In this document: positions 1 to 8,981 of the stretch, one piece after another | Numbering within the stretch: position 1 is the stretch's first letter | Layout of the letters: each line of letters starts with the position of its first letter | Source: CAVVDY01 sp963815775 | GTDB taxonomy: Bacteria > Acidobacteriota > Terriglobia > Terriglobales > Acidobacteriaceae | NCBI GenBank assembly: GCA_963815775.1 | Contig: CAWFIB010000010.1 | Span: 124,001 to 188,000 of the forward strand | Direction of reading: 5' to 3' | DNA: 64,000 nucleotides | Translations under genes and position numbers: made by a program | Notes under the pieces: generated by a model | The model's database searches: none | Told to the model about the DNA's origin: nothing | What the model saw: the letters and a program-made list of their open reading frames with translations, nothing else

Positions 1-1
1 G

Positions 2-526
2 TGGAAAGCCGCGGGAGCCATCTTTCGCTTTCTCGCGCCGACTATACTAGTATTTGCCATCGCAAATCCCTTGTCATGGCTGCTTCCCGCCATAGGACGG
101 GTGGGTCGGCTTTTAAAGATGGGTTTGGTAATCGCGCCCATTATGATTCTAGGCTATTTCCTGGGGTTGCCTTATGGACCCAAAGGTGTCGCGTTGGCCT
201 ACTCTGTAGTGATGCTCTTATGGCTCATTCCTCTCGTGATATGGGCCCTGCACGGAACAATGGTTGCTCCCCGCGATATTCTGCTGGCTTTGAGCCGCCC
301 GCTCATTTCGAGTTTGGCGGCAGGCGGGCTCGCCTACGGTGTGCGAGTAGCGTACGGACAGTTCCTGTCTCCAGTGCCCCGCCTTGCACTGGAAGGCTGC
401 GTTCTTGCTGTCGCATACCTGGCTATGCTGTTGTTCGTAGCAGGAGAGAAACGATTCTATCTGGATCTGCTTCGAACTTTGAAAGGATCAGCCTCACCTG
501 TAGAGGAGAGTCCTGTCTCGGCCTAA
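2..526 (+). CDS. Polysaccharide flippase (MOP/Wzx-like), C-terminal part only
   Basis: Only the last 174 residues are present; the frame is open from base 2, so the gene starts before the window. The fragment is strongly hydrophobic, with about five membrane helices. Its order of helices and the short LPYGPKGVALAYS loop resemble the C-terminal half of lipopolysaccharide/O-antigen flippases of the MOP exporter superfamily, which move lipid-linked sugar repeat units across the inner membrane. The genes that follow (sugar-nucleotide dehydrogenase, deacetylase-like protein, exosortase) fit an exopolysaccharide export role. It ends with TAA at 524-526. The family assignment rests on partial sequence, so the exact subfamily is uncertain. 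Confidence 0.7.
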   Translation, partial: WKAAGAIFRFLAPTILVFAIANPLSWLLPAIGRVGRLLKMGLVIAPIMILGYFLGLPYGPKGVALAYSVVMLLWLIPLVIWALHGTMVAPRDILLALSRPLISSLAAGGLAYGVRVAYGQFLSPVPRLALEGCVLAVAYLAMLLFVAGEKRFYLDLLRTLKGSASPVEESPVSA

Positions 527-804
527 AAGGCGAGGCGCGCACTGCCGCTGTCCTTGCAAGAGGTGACAGTATTGGTAGATTGCTCACCCCCGTACAATCT
601 AGGCTGGTAGTCCCTTGCTAAGGGAGGCAGAACGTGGGAGAATTTTTGACGCCGCCACGGGATTGCAGACACGATGAGGCGCGGCTGACAGAGATTAGGG
701 ATGCAAGCTGGCAAAGCAGCAGCCAGGTTTTGACGATCAGTGTCAGTGAGATCCATGCGGTCGACCTTTAGTCTCGGCCGAAGTACGAATAGGAGCGATC
801 GCCC

Positions 805-1563
805 ATGTACGGCTTTTCACATATGCGCTGGTTAGTGAACTTACTCGGATTGCTCGCACTTGCGCCCGTTCTGGCGTGGTCTCAGGGAACCTACACCACC
901 AATTTTCCCTTGACGGAGAATCCGATTTCCGAAGGTGGCAAATGGATTGGCGGTCAAAATGCCGGGGGAAATCTATGGGGTAATGTGCAAACTACTCCTG
1001 GCTTCGCCTTTGGTGTGAGCGAACCCACACAGTACGGCGACCCGACAGCTATTCTGACGGGCTCTTGGGGGGCGACCCAAACTGTCTCTGCCAAGGTGAA
1101 GATCAATACTAGGCCAACGGGCACCTGCTGCCATGAAGCGGAAGTCAGGCTTCGAACCGCGATCAGCACGCACAGCATTACAGGCTATGAAGTCTACTGC
1201 AGTGTGATGACCTCGCCGAGTAACTATTGCCACATAGCAACATGGGGAGGTCCGAACGGAGTCTACCAGAATTTAGCAGACTACGTCGGACCATTAAGCA
1301 CATTGAATGATGGGGACGAGCTTAAGGCGACCGCAAGTGGCACAAACCCAACAACAATCACGGCATATGTTAATGGTACTCAGATTATGCAAGTGAAAGA
1401 TTCAGGCGGGTCAGGATGGGGGCCTTGGATCTCCGGCAATCCTGGCATTGGCTTCTATGATAATCAGGATACGCATTGGAATTACTTCGGCTTTAGTAGT
1501 TTTACTGCCAACGACGGACAAGGTCCAGCCCCTCCGACTAACCTCACTGCAACTCCACGCTAG
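805..1563 (+). CDS. Secreted LamG/concanavalin A-like protein
   Basis: This 252-residue protein has an N-terminal signal peptide (hydrophobic stretch at about residues 8-25, cleavage near AWSQ) and then a beta-rich region resembling LamG/concanavalin A-like jelly-roll domains. Six cysteines in the middle (including a CC pair near residue 110) could form disulfides outside the cell. The C-terminus is the linker-like stretch PPTNLTATP, which resembles the start of a fibronectin type III domain, but a stop follows at once, so the domain may have been lost. The start has an AGGAG site nine bases upstream. It lies between a flippase and a UDP-glucose dehydrogenase, suggesting a surface or polysaccharide-binding role. 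No catalytic residues are evident. Confidence 0.7.
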   Translation: MYGFSHMRWLVNLLGLLALAPVLAWSQGTYTTNFPLTENPISEGGKWIGGQNAGGNLWGNVQTTPGFAFGVSEPTQYGDPTAILTGSWGATQTVSAKVKINTRPTGTCCHEAEVRLRTAISTHSITGYEVYCSVMTSPSNYCHIATWGGPNGVYQNLADYVGPLSTLNDGDELKATASGTNPTTITAYVNGTQIMQVKDSGGSGWGPWISGNPGIGFYDNQDTHWNYFGFSSFTANDGQGPAPPTNLTATPR

Positions 1564-1660
1564 CTTTTTGGAAATCTTCTGAGCCTTATGGCTTGGTATT
1601 CGAAGCAACTGGCTGTGGGTTACCTGCACAGAAATAATGTTCTTCACACGGAGGTACAGG

Positions 1661-3142
1661 ATGGACACTAACTTCACACTCGCGAAGCCACGCATTGGCG
1701 TTCTTGGCCTCGGACATGTCGGTCTGCCCACGGCACTCGGATTTGTCGAGATGGGATGGGAAGTCATTGGTACAGACGACGATGCCTCCAAGGTAGCGAT
1801 TATCCAGTCTGGCCAAACGCCGTTCTACGAGCCAGGCTTGGATGAGCTCCTGAAGCGCAGCCTTGCAAGCGGGCGGCTAATTTTGACTCCACGTGTGGAG
1901 GACGCCGTGCGTGCCGCAACAATCCTGTTTGTCTGCGTCGGTACACCCCAGAAAGATACTGGTGAAGCTGATCTGAGCCAGGTAGAAGCCATCGCCCGCA
2001 CGATAGCCCGTAACTTGAGCGGCTACAAGTTAATCGTAGAGAAGAGCACTGTGCCGGCGGTCACCGCTCAGTGGATTAAGAGGACGGTGACCCGGTTCGC
2101 AAAGCGCGATAATGGTCGCGATCACGAAACTCCACATCTCGAATTCGATGTGGCCTCTAACCCAGAATTTCTGCAGGAAGGCAGGGCCGTTCAGAACATC
2201 TTCCACCCTGACCGGATTGTAGTCGGCGTAGAATCCGAACGAGCCCGCGCTTTGCTGGAGCAACTCTACCAACCGCTAGGCTGCCCGATCTTATTCACAA
2301 ACGTGAGTACTGCGGAACTGACGAAGCACGCGGCGAATGCCTTTCTGTCTACCAAGATTTCGTTCATCAACATGGTTGCTGATATATGCGAGGCGGTGGG
2401 AGCCGATGTCAGCCATGTGGCCCTGGGAATGGGACTGGATCCTCGGATCGGCCGGGAATTCTTGAACGCAGGTATTGGCTTTGGTGGTCACTGTTTCCCC
2501 AAAGACCTCCGCGCCTTCGCGTATCTCGGCCAGCAGCACGGCGTGGATTGCGGCCTGCTCAAGGAAGTCGAAAGCATCAATCTGCGACGCGTAGAAATGT
2601 TTATGCGCAAGTTGCGCAAGGCGGTGTGGGTGCTGCACGGAAAAGAAATTGCAGTCCTTGGGCTGGCTTTTAAAGCCGGCACGGATGACACTCGTGAATC
2701 ACCCGCACTGCATATCGTAAAGGCTTTACTGGAACAAGGCGCAAGGCTGCGGGTGCATGATCCCCAGGCCATGGAAACCAGTAAGCAGGAAATTCCGCCG
2801 CAGGCGGGCCGATTGGAGTACTCTTGTTCCCCCTATGAAGCAGCAAAAGGCGCACACGCATTGCTCGTGTTGACGCCATGGCCGGAGTATCGCGAGTTGA
2901 ATTGGGCCCACATCCGTAGCCTGATGGAGGTTCCGGTCGTCGTCGACGGCCGCAATTTCCTCGACCCCAATGCGGTCTGCTCGGCCGGACTAGAGTACTG
3001 CGATATGGGTCGACATACTTACAACCTGCCACAAACTCTCAACGACACCCAGTCGGCGCAAGTGTCTCCGGTAGCACAGTCGCCCTTCGACCTCCCTGAC
3101 GAAGATAGACCCGTCTCTCTCACTGCTCCTCCCTCTATCTAG
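1661..3142 (+). CDS. ugd: UDP-glucose 6-dehydrogenase family protein
   Basis: This 493-residue enzyme belongs to the UDP-glucose/GDP-mannose dehydrogenase family, which oxidises a sugar nucleotide at C6 to the uronic acid with two NAD+. The N-terminal Rossmann motif GLGHVGLP, the central NPEFLQEGRAV stretch and the catalytic cysteine (Cys278) in GFGGHCFPKD are visible. Most family members have Ser where this one has His before the Cys. The RIGREFL sequence favours UDP-glucose as substrate over ManNAc derivatives. The start at 1661 is chosen because GGAGG lies seven bases upstream; an upstream ATG at 1637 lacks a site. The stop overlaps the next start (TAGTG), implying translational coupling. 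It probably supplies UDP-glucuronate for an exopolysaccharide. Confidence 0.88.
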   Translation: MDTNFTLAKPRIGVLGLGHVGLPTALGFVEMGWEVIGTDDDASKVAIIQSGQTPFYEPGLDELLKRSLASGRLILTPRVEDAVRAATILFVCVGTPQKDTGEADLSQVEAIARTIARNLSGYKLIVEKSTVPAVTAQWIKRTVTRFAKRDNGRDHETPHLEFDVASNPEFLQEGRAVQNIFHPDRIVVGVESERARALLEQLYQPLGCPILFTNVSTAELTKHAANAFLSTKISFINMVADICEAVGADVSHVALGMGLDPRIGREFLNAGIGFGGHCFPKDLRAFAYLGQQHGVDCGLLKEVESINLRRVEMFMRKLRKAVWVLHGKEIAVLGLAFKAGTDDTRESPALHIVKALLEQGARLRVHDPQAMETSKQEIPPQAGRLEYSCSPYEAAKGAHALLVLTPWPEYRELNWAHIRSLMEVPVVVDGRNFLDPNAVCSAGLEYCDMGRHTYNLPQTLNDTQSAQVSPVAQSPFDLPDEDRPVSLTAPPSI

Positions 3143-4569
3143 TGATTGACGAACTCTCAGCCGCAGCAGATTGCAGCACAGCAACCGGCTCGCCCCCGGC
3201 CGGCGGCAATTGCTACGTCTCGGGCGCGCATACTCTGCTGAATGCATATTATCGTTGCCCGGCAAGCCGTCTGGCGTCTTTGGTCACCCCGGACACGCTG
3301 GCGGAACTCCCCGGTTTCTTCCGCTTCGGAGAAAACACGACATGTTACGGTCGACTCTCCGCTGGAGATACAGCACGACGGCCGGAACCCGATCTCGAAA
3401 ATGTCTCAGGACACGTCAGCCTCTCTGATCAAGAAGTTCGGCTCCCGTTCGCCGCCGACGAGGTGGTTGACAACTTACGTCGCGAACGGTATGCCGCCCA
3501 TTTTCGCGAACAGGGCAGTATATGCAATGATCTGATACGGAAGGCCTATTATTTTCTTCGGCCGCTTATGGGCGTCCCTGTTCGTCGCACTCTTCAGAAG
3601 CTGCATCTACGGGGGTGGGACAGGATAAACTTCCCCGATTGGCCAGTCGATACTACCGTAGAACGTTTCCATCAGAACATCCTGGCACTCTCGCTACAGG
3701 CAATGAAGCTGGATAGAATTCCCTTTATCTGGTTCTGGCCCGATAACTACTCCAGTTGTCTCGTTATGACCCATGATATAGAGGACCAACCTGGAAAAGA
3801 CTTTTGTCCACGATTGATGGATTTGGACGAGTCAGCAGGAATACACAGCTCGTTCCAGGTGGTACCTGAAAATCGTTATCCCGTTACCCGAAGCTTCTTG
3901 GATTACATCAAAAGCCGCGGCTTTGAAGTCAACGTCCACGACCTCAAGCACGATGGGCGTCTCTATGCGGAACGCGTGGAATTCATGCGGCGAGCAAAGC
4001 GTATAAATCAGTATGCTAAGGAGTTTGGGGCTGAAGGCTTCCGGTCCGGAATCTTGTACCGTAACGCCGACTGGTATGACGCTTTTGAGTTCCGCTACGA
4101 CATGTCAATCCCGAACGTGGCACACCTAGACCCCCAGAGGGGCGGCTGCTGCACGGTCATGCCATACTTCATCGGAAATATCATTGAACTGCCTCTTACC
4201 TGTACACAGGATTATACCCTCTTTCAGATTCTAGGCGATTACTCTATCGATCTTTGGAAGAAGCAGGTTGCCACCATTCGCCAGAATCATGGCCTGATTA
4301 GCTTCATCGTACATCCAGATTATATTATCGAGCGAGAAGCTCAGAGCACTTATCAGGCGCTTCTTGAGCACCTCACCTGCCTGCGCGCAGACGGTAGCAT
4401 TTGGAATGCCCTCCCAAGGGATGTTGCGCAATGGTGGAAGCAACGGAACGAGATGGAGCTAGTATACGACGACAGACAGTGGCGTGTGGAAGGCCCAGGA
4501 AAAGAACGCGCCCGCATAGCCTATGCCACGCTGGCAGGAAACCAAGTACTTTACAGCTTTGATGAGTAG
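3142..4569 (+). CDS. Polysaccharide deacetylase-like protein (NodB-related)
   Basis: This 475-residue protein starts with GTG overlapping the stop of the UDP-glucose dehydrogenase gene. The N-terminal third is unlike known domains. From about residue 200 it carries a NodB-like carbohydrate esterase core: a THDIED motif corresponding to the metal-binding Asp/His motif, a VHDLKHDG segment, FRSGILYR, and a C-terminal HPDYI. CE4 enzymes remove acetyl groups from N-acetylated sugars. There is no signal peptide, so it would act in the cytoplasm on lipid-linked or nucleotide-linked intermediates, or it may be a non-catalytic relative. Tight linkage with the dehydrogenase supports a role in tailoring the polymer. 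Family assignment is fair; activity is unproven. Confidence 0.65.
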   Translation: MIDELSAAADCSTATGSPPAGGNCYVSGAHTLLNAYYRCPASRLASLVTPDTLAELPGFFRFGENTTCYGRLSAGDTARRPEPDLENVSGHVSLSDQEVRLPFAADEVVDNLRRERYAAHFREQGSICNDLIRKAYYFLRPLMGVPVRRTLQKLHLRGWDRINFPDWPVDTTVERFHQNILALSLQAMKLDRIPFIWFWPDNYSSCLVMTHDIEDQPGKDFCPRLMDLDESAGIHSSFQVVPENRYPVTRSFLDYIKSRGFEVNVHDLKHDGRLYAERVEFMRRAKRINQYAKEFGAEGFRSGILYRNADWYDAFEFRYDMSIPNVAHLDPQRGGCCTVMPYFIGNIIELPLTCTQDYTLFQILGDYSIDLWKKQVATIRQNHGLISFIVHPDYIIEREAQSTYQALLEHLTCLRADGSIWNALPRDVAQWWKQRNEMELVYDDRQWRVEGPGKERARIAYATLAGNQVLYSFDE

Positions 4570-4618
4570 TAACGCAGCCGCGCCAGCGGATGACGATGTT
4601 CGCTAATTCAGGCTGGCC

Positions 4619-4720
4619 ATGTTCCACCCGCTGCGAGCCAGGTTGGATATGTTGAGTCGGTTGCTTTCCTTCAATGTACTTTTAATCGTGATAGCCCTCG
4701 TGGTCCTCAGCTTCAGCTAG
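4619..4720 (+). CDS. Possible small membrane peptide
   Basis: A 33-codon frame opens with ATG at 4619 and stops at TAG 4718-4720, inside the gap between the deacetylase-like and FAD-oxidoreductase genes. The predicted peptide has a basic N-terminal third (MFHPLRARLDMLSRLL) and then an almost wholly hydrophobic stretch (NVLLIVIALVVLSFS), as in single-pass small membrane proteins. There is no good Shine-Dalgarno site. It may be chance, but the basic-then-hydrophobic layout on the coding strand of an operon is suggestive. Confidence 0.3.
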   Translation: MFHPLRARLDMLSRLLSFNVLLIVIALVVLSFS

Positions 4721-4753
4721 CTGCCGATACCCCATTGCCTGGAGTGATCAACC

Positions 4754-5998
4754 TTGACTACTGACACTATCCAACGCTCGGGAAGGTCACAAATCGCCAA
4801 ACGAACGACCGTCAGGTCTCCCGACTACGACGTAGCCATCATTGGCGCGGGTCCGTATGGGCTTTCTGCGGCGGCGCATCTTAAAGCCAAGGGGCTTGGA
4901 GTGCGGGTATTCGGGGAGCCAATGGAGTTCTGGGCAACCAAGATGCCGCAGGGGATGTTGCTGCGCTCACCGCGGGAAGCCTCGAACATCGCAGATCCCT
5001 TGTCTGCGCTCACCCTTGAGGCTTACGAGTCAGCGGCCGGCACAACCCCGACCGCGCCGCTCCCGCTAGAAACTTTCGTCGCGTATGGAAAATGGTTTCG
5101 GCGTCAGTTGGGTCCTATCTTGGACACCACAACAGTCACTGAGGTCAGGCGGGAGAACTCACTTTTCGCGGTAACCTTGCAGAACGGATTATCATTTCGA
5201 AGCCGGCGAGTGGTCGTTGCTGCAGGAATCGGTCCCTTTCACAAGAAGCCTGCAGTCTTCGCTCATCTACCGGCCAAACACATATCGCACTGCTACGAAG
5301 GCCGGCAAGTAGCCGACTTTGCTGACAAAAGGGTTGCAGTTATAGGCGCGGGACAAAGTGCCCTTGAGTCTGCTGCTCTGTTACATGAGGCCGGTGGTGA
5401 AGTGGAGGTGATCGCCAGAATTGAACATCTGAGATGGATTGGAATGCACAGCTGGCTACATCATTTAGGGCTTCTTTCGCGAATACTCTACTCCAAACAT
5501 GATGTGGGGCCTGCCGGAATCAGCCGTCTCGTGGCCAGCCCACGCCTGGTGTTTCACTTTCCACTAACAATCAAAGACCGGATTCGAACTCGTGCCGTTC
5601 GTCCTGCTGGGTCGAGATGGTTGCCGCCGCGATTGGACTCAGTCAAACTAACGACCGGTACCAGCGTACAGAAAGCGCAATTAGTGGGAGAGGAGGTTCA
5701 GCTGAAGCTCGACGATGGCAGCGAGAGGCGGGTGGACCACGTCCTCTTGGGGACCGGCTATCGGGTGGACATTTCCAGATACCCGTTCCTATCTAGAGAT
5801 CTGGTTTCGCGCATAGACCAATTGGATGGCTATCCGAATGTCACCGCAGGATTCCGCAGTTCAGTTCCTGGACTGCATTTCATCGGAGCCACAGCCGCTC
5901 GCAGCTTCGGCCCACTGTTGTATTTTGTGACCGGTACGGAGTTCGCATCCAGGCATCTGGCCGATGACATTTCTAGGAGCAGACTATCCATAGGTTAG
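4754..5998 (+). CDS. FAD/NAD(P)-dependent oxidoreductase, flavin monooxygenase-like
   Basis: This 414-residue protein has two dinucleotide-binding motifs: GAGPYGLSAA near residue 30 for FAD and GAGQSALESA near residue 200 for NAD(P)H, the layout of class B flavin monooxygenases and related N-hydroxylases. The C-terminal TGYRVD segment is also typical. Such enzymes usually hydroxylate amines or soft nucleophiles. It starts at TTG 4754 with GGAG nine bases upstream. Sitting between a deacetylase-like gene and an ATP-grasp gene, it might modify an amino group exposed by deacetylation, but this is inference. It is annotated in relatives only as a FAD-dependent oxidoreductase, as far as I know. 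Confidence 0.75.
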   Translation: MTTDTIQRSGRSQIAKRTTVRSPDYDVAIIGAGPYGLSAAAHLKAKGLGVRVFGEPMEFWATKMPQGMLLRSPREASNIADPLSALTLEAYESAAGTTPTAPLPLETFVAYGKWFRRQLGPILDTTTVTEVRRENSLFAVTLQNGLSFRSRRVVVAAGIGPFHKKPAVFAHLPAKHISHCYEGRQVADFADKRVAVIGAGQSALESAALLHEAGGEVEVIARIEHLRWIGMHSWLHHLGLLSRILYSKHDVGPAGISRLVASPRLVFHFPLTIKDRIRTRAVRPAGSRWLPPRLDSVKLTTGTSVQKAQLVGEEVQLKLDDGSERRVDHVLLGTGYRVDISRYPFLSRDLVSRIDQLDGYPNVTAGFRSSVPGLHFIGATAARSFGPLLYFVTGTEFASRHLADDISRSRLSIG

Positions 5999-6039
5999 TC
6001 TTATCGACCCTTCTTGGCTACCAATCGTTACGTTAGCAA

Positions 6040-7224
6040 ATGACCGGCATGGCACTTACCAACGGCCCAGGAGCCATCGTTGTGGGTGGCGACCATACGG
6101 GCCTAGGCGTGGCACGCAGCCTGGGCAGAAGGGGCATTCCGGTGGTCGTGATCGACGACCAGCATTCGATCTCTGCGTTTTCCAAGTATGTAACTCGTAC
6201 CGTGAGGGTGCAGGATTTGCGCGATGAGAGGAGAACGGTTGAGGCCGTACTCGACGTTGGCAGCCGCTTCAACTTGGCAAATTGGGTGCTCTTTCCTACA
6301 AGAGATGAAACCGTAGCTGCATTTTCACGCTACCGTGCAGAGTTGGCTTCCAGTTTTAGGGTAACTACGCCCGAGTGGGATACCGTTCAATGGGCGCACA
6401 ATAAGAAAAATACCTACGAAATGGCCACACGGCTGAATATCCCCTGCCCTCAGACATTTAATCCTGGAAATGAGGAGGAGCTTGTCTCGCTCTACGCCAA
6501 GCTGCCCCTGGCTATCAAGCCCGCTGTCAAGGAGAACTTTTTTTATGCTACCGGCTCGAAGGCGTGGCGGGCGGAGTCTCCTGCCGACCTTCATCGATTA
6601 TTTGCCGCGGCTCGCCGTCAGATACGGCCAGAAGAAATTTTGGTTCAAGAGATTATCCCCGGCGATGGCAGACAGCAGTTTTCGTACTGCGCGTTCTTCC
6701 GTGATGGCCTTGCGCACAGCAGTCTAGTCGCCCGGCGATTGCGGCAGCATCCGCACGAGTTTGGCCGTGCTGCAACTTATGTCGAGACGACTTCGCTTCC
6801 CGAGGTTGAAGAGCTGTCCGAGCGCTTCCTGAAAGCCATTAAGTACTACGGCCTGGTGGAGGTCGAATTCAAACTTGATCCCAGGGATGGCCAATACAAG
6901 CTACTGGATGTCAATGCCAGGACATGGGGCTTTCACAGCATCGGTTTTCAGGCAGGTGTGGACTTCTCCTACCTCTTGTTTGTGGACCAACTGGGGGAGC
7001 AGACAACCCATTGCCGGGGCAAAGCCGGCATAGGATGGATGCGCCTGCTCACTGATATTCCAACCGCGCTTTCGCAATTGTTTAGCGGGCGAATCGACGC
7101 ACATTCCTACTTCAGATCCCTAAAGCGGGCAAAAGTAGAATCGGTGTTTTGCAGGGAAGACCCTGTGCCGTTCATTGCCGAGTTCGCACTTCTCCCCTAC
7201 TTGATGGCTAAGAAGTATTCCTAG
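6040..7224 (+). CDS. ATP-grasp family ligase-like protein
   Basis: This 394-residue protein resembles carbamoyl-phosphate-synthase-type ATP-grasp enzymes. It has an N-terminal Rossmann-like region (GAIVVGGDHTGLGVARSL), a central ATP-grasp fold with VQEIIPG, and the C-terminal metal-binding motif LLDVNARTWGF, corresponding to the Glu/Asp-x-Asn-x-R signature. ATP-grasp enzymes activate a carboxylate as acyl phosphate and join it to an amine or thiol. Next to UDP-glucose dehydrogenase, the likely acceptor carboxylate could be a uronic acid, but the substrate is unknown. The start at 6040 has only a weak ribosome site; ATG 6049 is an alternative. It lies 41 bp after the oxidoreductase, in the same orientation. 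Confidence 0.72.
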   Translation: MTGMALTNGPGAIVVGGDHTGLGVARSLGRRGIPVVVIDDQHSISAFSKYVTRTVRVQDLRDERRTVEAVLDVGSRFNLANWVLFPTRDETVAAFSRYRAELASSFRVTTPEWDTVQWAHNKKNTYEMATRLNIPCPQTFNPGNEEELVSLYAKLPLAIKPAVKENFFYATGSKAWRAESPADLHRLFAAARRQIRPEEILVQEIIPGDGRQQFSYCAFFRDGLAHSSLVARRLRQHPHEFGRAATYVETTSLPEVEELSERFLKAIKYYGLVEVEFKLDPRDGQYKLLDVNARTWGFHSIGFQAGVDFSYLLFVDQLGEQTTHCRGKAGIGWMRLLTDIPTALSQLFSGRIDAHSYFRSLKRAKVESVFCREDPVPFIAEFALLPYLMAKKYS

Positions 7225-7326
7225 AGATAGCGCAGCAACTCTCACCCGATGCACTCGCCCTTCTCGGCTTATTAAAAGGTCAGAATATTGTGCCGTGGCC
7301 GCGACAGGGGGTCAAGTCAGTGATCG

Positions 7327-8268
7327 ATGTCTGGTGAGCACCGTAAGTGCTACAAAATGAGCCCATCGTTCGAGTATCCCATTTTCCTTGGCCTGTGCCT
7401 GGCGCCCCTGGCTGTCTGCTGGCGAGCGGTTGCCGCAACTCTTGCGCTGGCTTTGCGGCAAGACGCTTATACCCACATCCTTCTCATTCTTCCTATTAGC
7501 ATCGGACTGGTCGTGATGTCCTGGAAAGGACACGAATGGAAGCCCAAGCCAAATATTCGTTGGGGTGCAGCCCTGTTAGGGTTGGCCGCTCTGATCGGAA
7601 GCGCAGGCCTGCGATGGGGAAGAGAGGGCGTCTTGGCGGGGGATGTGAGCCTGGCGGTCGAGATGTTAGCGCTTGTTGCTTGGTGGATCGGCTCGTTCGT
7701 TTGTTGTTTCGGCAGCCGCATTTGTCGAGGGTGCCTTTTCCCTCTCTTCTTCCTGTTTTGGCTAGTTCCTCTACCTGGCATCGCATTGAGTTACGTCATT
7801 CATTTTCTGCAACAGGGCACGGTTTCCTCCGCATATGCGATGCTGACTGCTCTAGGGGTCCCTGTAATCAGGAATGGCACGGACCTGACTCTGCCGGGGC
7901 TGACTTTACAGATTGTCGAGGAGTGCAGCAGTATTCGCTCCAGCATGATGTTGGTCGTCAGTTCGACGGTAATGGCTTATCTGCTGCTGCATTCATATTG
8001 GGCCCGGGGCATCGTCATGCTTGCCGCCCTGCCACTCGCAATCCTTAAGAACGCCCTGCGCGTCCTTACGCTAGCGGTACTTGGGGCCTATGTGAGCCCG
8101 AGGATCCTCGACGGTCCGTTGCATCACCAGGGGGGCGTACTATTCTTTGCCGTCTCACTGATGGGAATGTTTACCTTGATTTGGCTCATGGGAAAGGCGG
8201 AGAGACGGGCACTGAAGCCTGCTACCTCTCCAGTGGATCTCGCAGCTCCAGCATCCAGCCTCAGCTGA
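7327..8268 (+). CDS. Exosortase (EpsH/Xrt family)
   Basis: This 313-residue integral membrane protein has about eight hydrophobic helices and the exosortase catalytic residues: Cys200 in EECSSIRSS, Arg245 in NALRV, and His266/His267 in HHQGG. Exosortases act like sortases on the outer side of the inner membrane, cleaving C-terminal PEP-CTERM-type tails and helping attach the protein to the cell surface or matrix. The start may be 7327 or ATG 7357; both keep all helices. The substrate gene at 8982-9719 is only 700 bp away. The exact exosortase subtype cannot be set from sequence alone; an acidobacterial subclass is likely given the unusual PDGGSA tail of its neighbour. Confidence 0.9.
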   Translation: MSGEHRKCYKMSPSFEYPIFLGLCLAPLAVCWRAVAATLALALRQDAYTHILLILPISIGLVVMSWKGHEWKPKPNIRWGAALLGLAALIGSAGLRWGREGVLAGDVSLAVEMLALVAWWIGSFVCCFGSRICRGCLFPLFFLFWLVPLPGIALSYVIHFLQQGTVSSAYAMLTALGVPVIRNGTDLTLPGLTLQIVEECSSIRSSMMLVVSSTVMAYLLLHSYWARGIVMLAALPLAILKNALRVLTLAVLGAYVSPRILDGPLHHQGGVLFFAVSLMGMFTLIWLMGKAERRALKPATSPVDLAAPASSLS

Positions 8269-8384
8269 CCGGCAAAACGGCTTGGGCTGTTGATCGAAAT
8301 CAGCCAACCGTCGCTCATTAGCAGCTACCGGATTGAGCCCTGCTGAAAAGACCGCATGCCTGCACCGCGAGTCGATGCCGGGAG

Positions 8385-8870
8385 GTGATGGGGAAAGCGG
8401 TATTGAGTAACCAATCCCTAATTTTGTACCTCCGTGTTGATTGCTGTTTCCGAATTATTTACACCCAGATGGAAATGTACGGACGTATGAACGAGATGGA
8501 AAGAAAATACGTGTGGCATGGACGAACATACCGCCGGTTTGAGTTGCAATTTCCGGTACGCATACGGTTTCAATCGGGTGCCACCCGGCTGGAAGTCGAA
8601 GGCGTAAGCAAGAATGTCAGTGTCGGCGGGCTCCTTGTCCGAAGTACGGTTGCGATTCCACCGCACACGGCTGTCTCCTTCGTGCTCAGCCTTCACGGCA
8701 GTGACGCGGTTCGCCCGATCCATATCAGAGGCGAAGGCAGCGTAGTACGTGTGTGGGAACATGCGGGGATATATCTGTTGGCGGTCAAATGCAGAGAACC
8801 AGTTGTTCACCTGGAAGACTTCTTGAAGGAGGGGGATGATATGGAACTAATGGGTCATAATCCGAGCTGA
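8385..8870 (+). CDS. PilZ domain protein, possible c-di-GMP receptor
   Basis: The core is a PilZ domain: the RRFELQFPVRI stretch supplies the arginines that in PilZ proteins bind cyclic di-GMP, and NVSVGGLLV matches the second (D/N)xSxxG motif. The domain occupies residues 48-150, so the protein is little more than PilZ. The true start is unclear: GTG 8385/ATG 8388 sit directly on a GGAG site, while ATG 8469, 8487 and 8496 are closer to the domain. It follows the exosortase gene by about 120 bp and may tie polymer production or surface-protein sorting to c-di-GMP. A strong terminator follows 30 bases after the stop. Confidence 0.8.
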   Translation: MMGKAVLSNQSLILYLRVDCCFRIIYTQMEMYGRMNEMERKYVWHGRTYRRFELQFPVRIRFQSGATRLEVEGVSKNVSVGGLLVRSTVAIPPHTAVSFVLSLHGSDAVRPIHIRGEGSVVRVWEHAGIYLLAVKCREPVVHLEDFLKEGDDMELMGHNPS

Positions 8871-8896
8871 ATACCCGGCTGCGAGCAATTACATTA

Positions 8897-8930
8897 AAAG
8901 GGCGCTCTTCTGAGCGCCCTTTTTGTTTTG
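8897..8930. terminator. Bidirectional rho-independent terminator
   Basis: A nine-base-pair stem (AGGGCGCTC pairing with GAGCGCCCT, loop TTCT, 8899-8920) is followed by TTTTGTTTT on the + strand and flanked by A-rich sequence on the other side. It lies between the converging PilZ and PDGGSA-tail protein genes and can serve both. Confidence 0.85.
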
Positions 8931-8981
8931 GTTAAAGTTAAGCCTCGAACCCGGTAAGGACTGAGGCCACTCCTAACGGAA

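Noticed and set aside
709..723. TGGCAAAGCAGCAGC as a sigma-54 promoter of the LamG gene at 805
   Set aside because: GG-N10-GC spacing fits but only TGGCA of the -24 element matches, and there is no dyad upstream; too weak to list.
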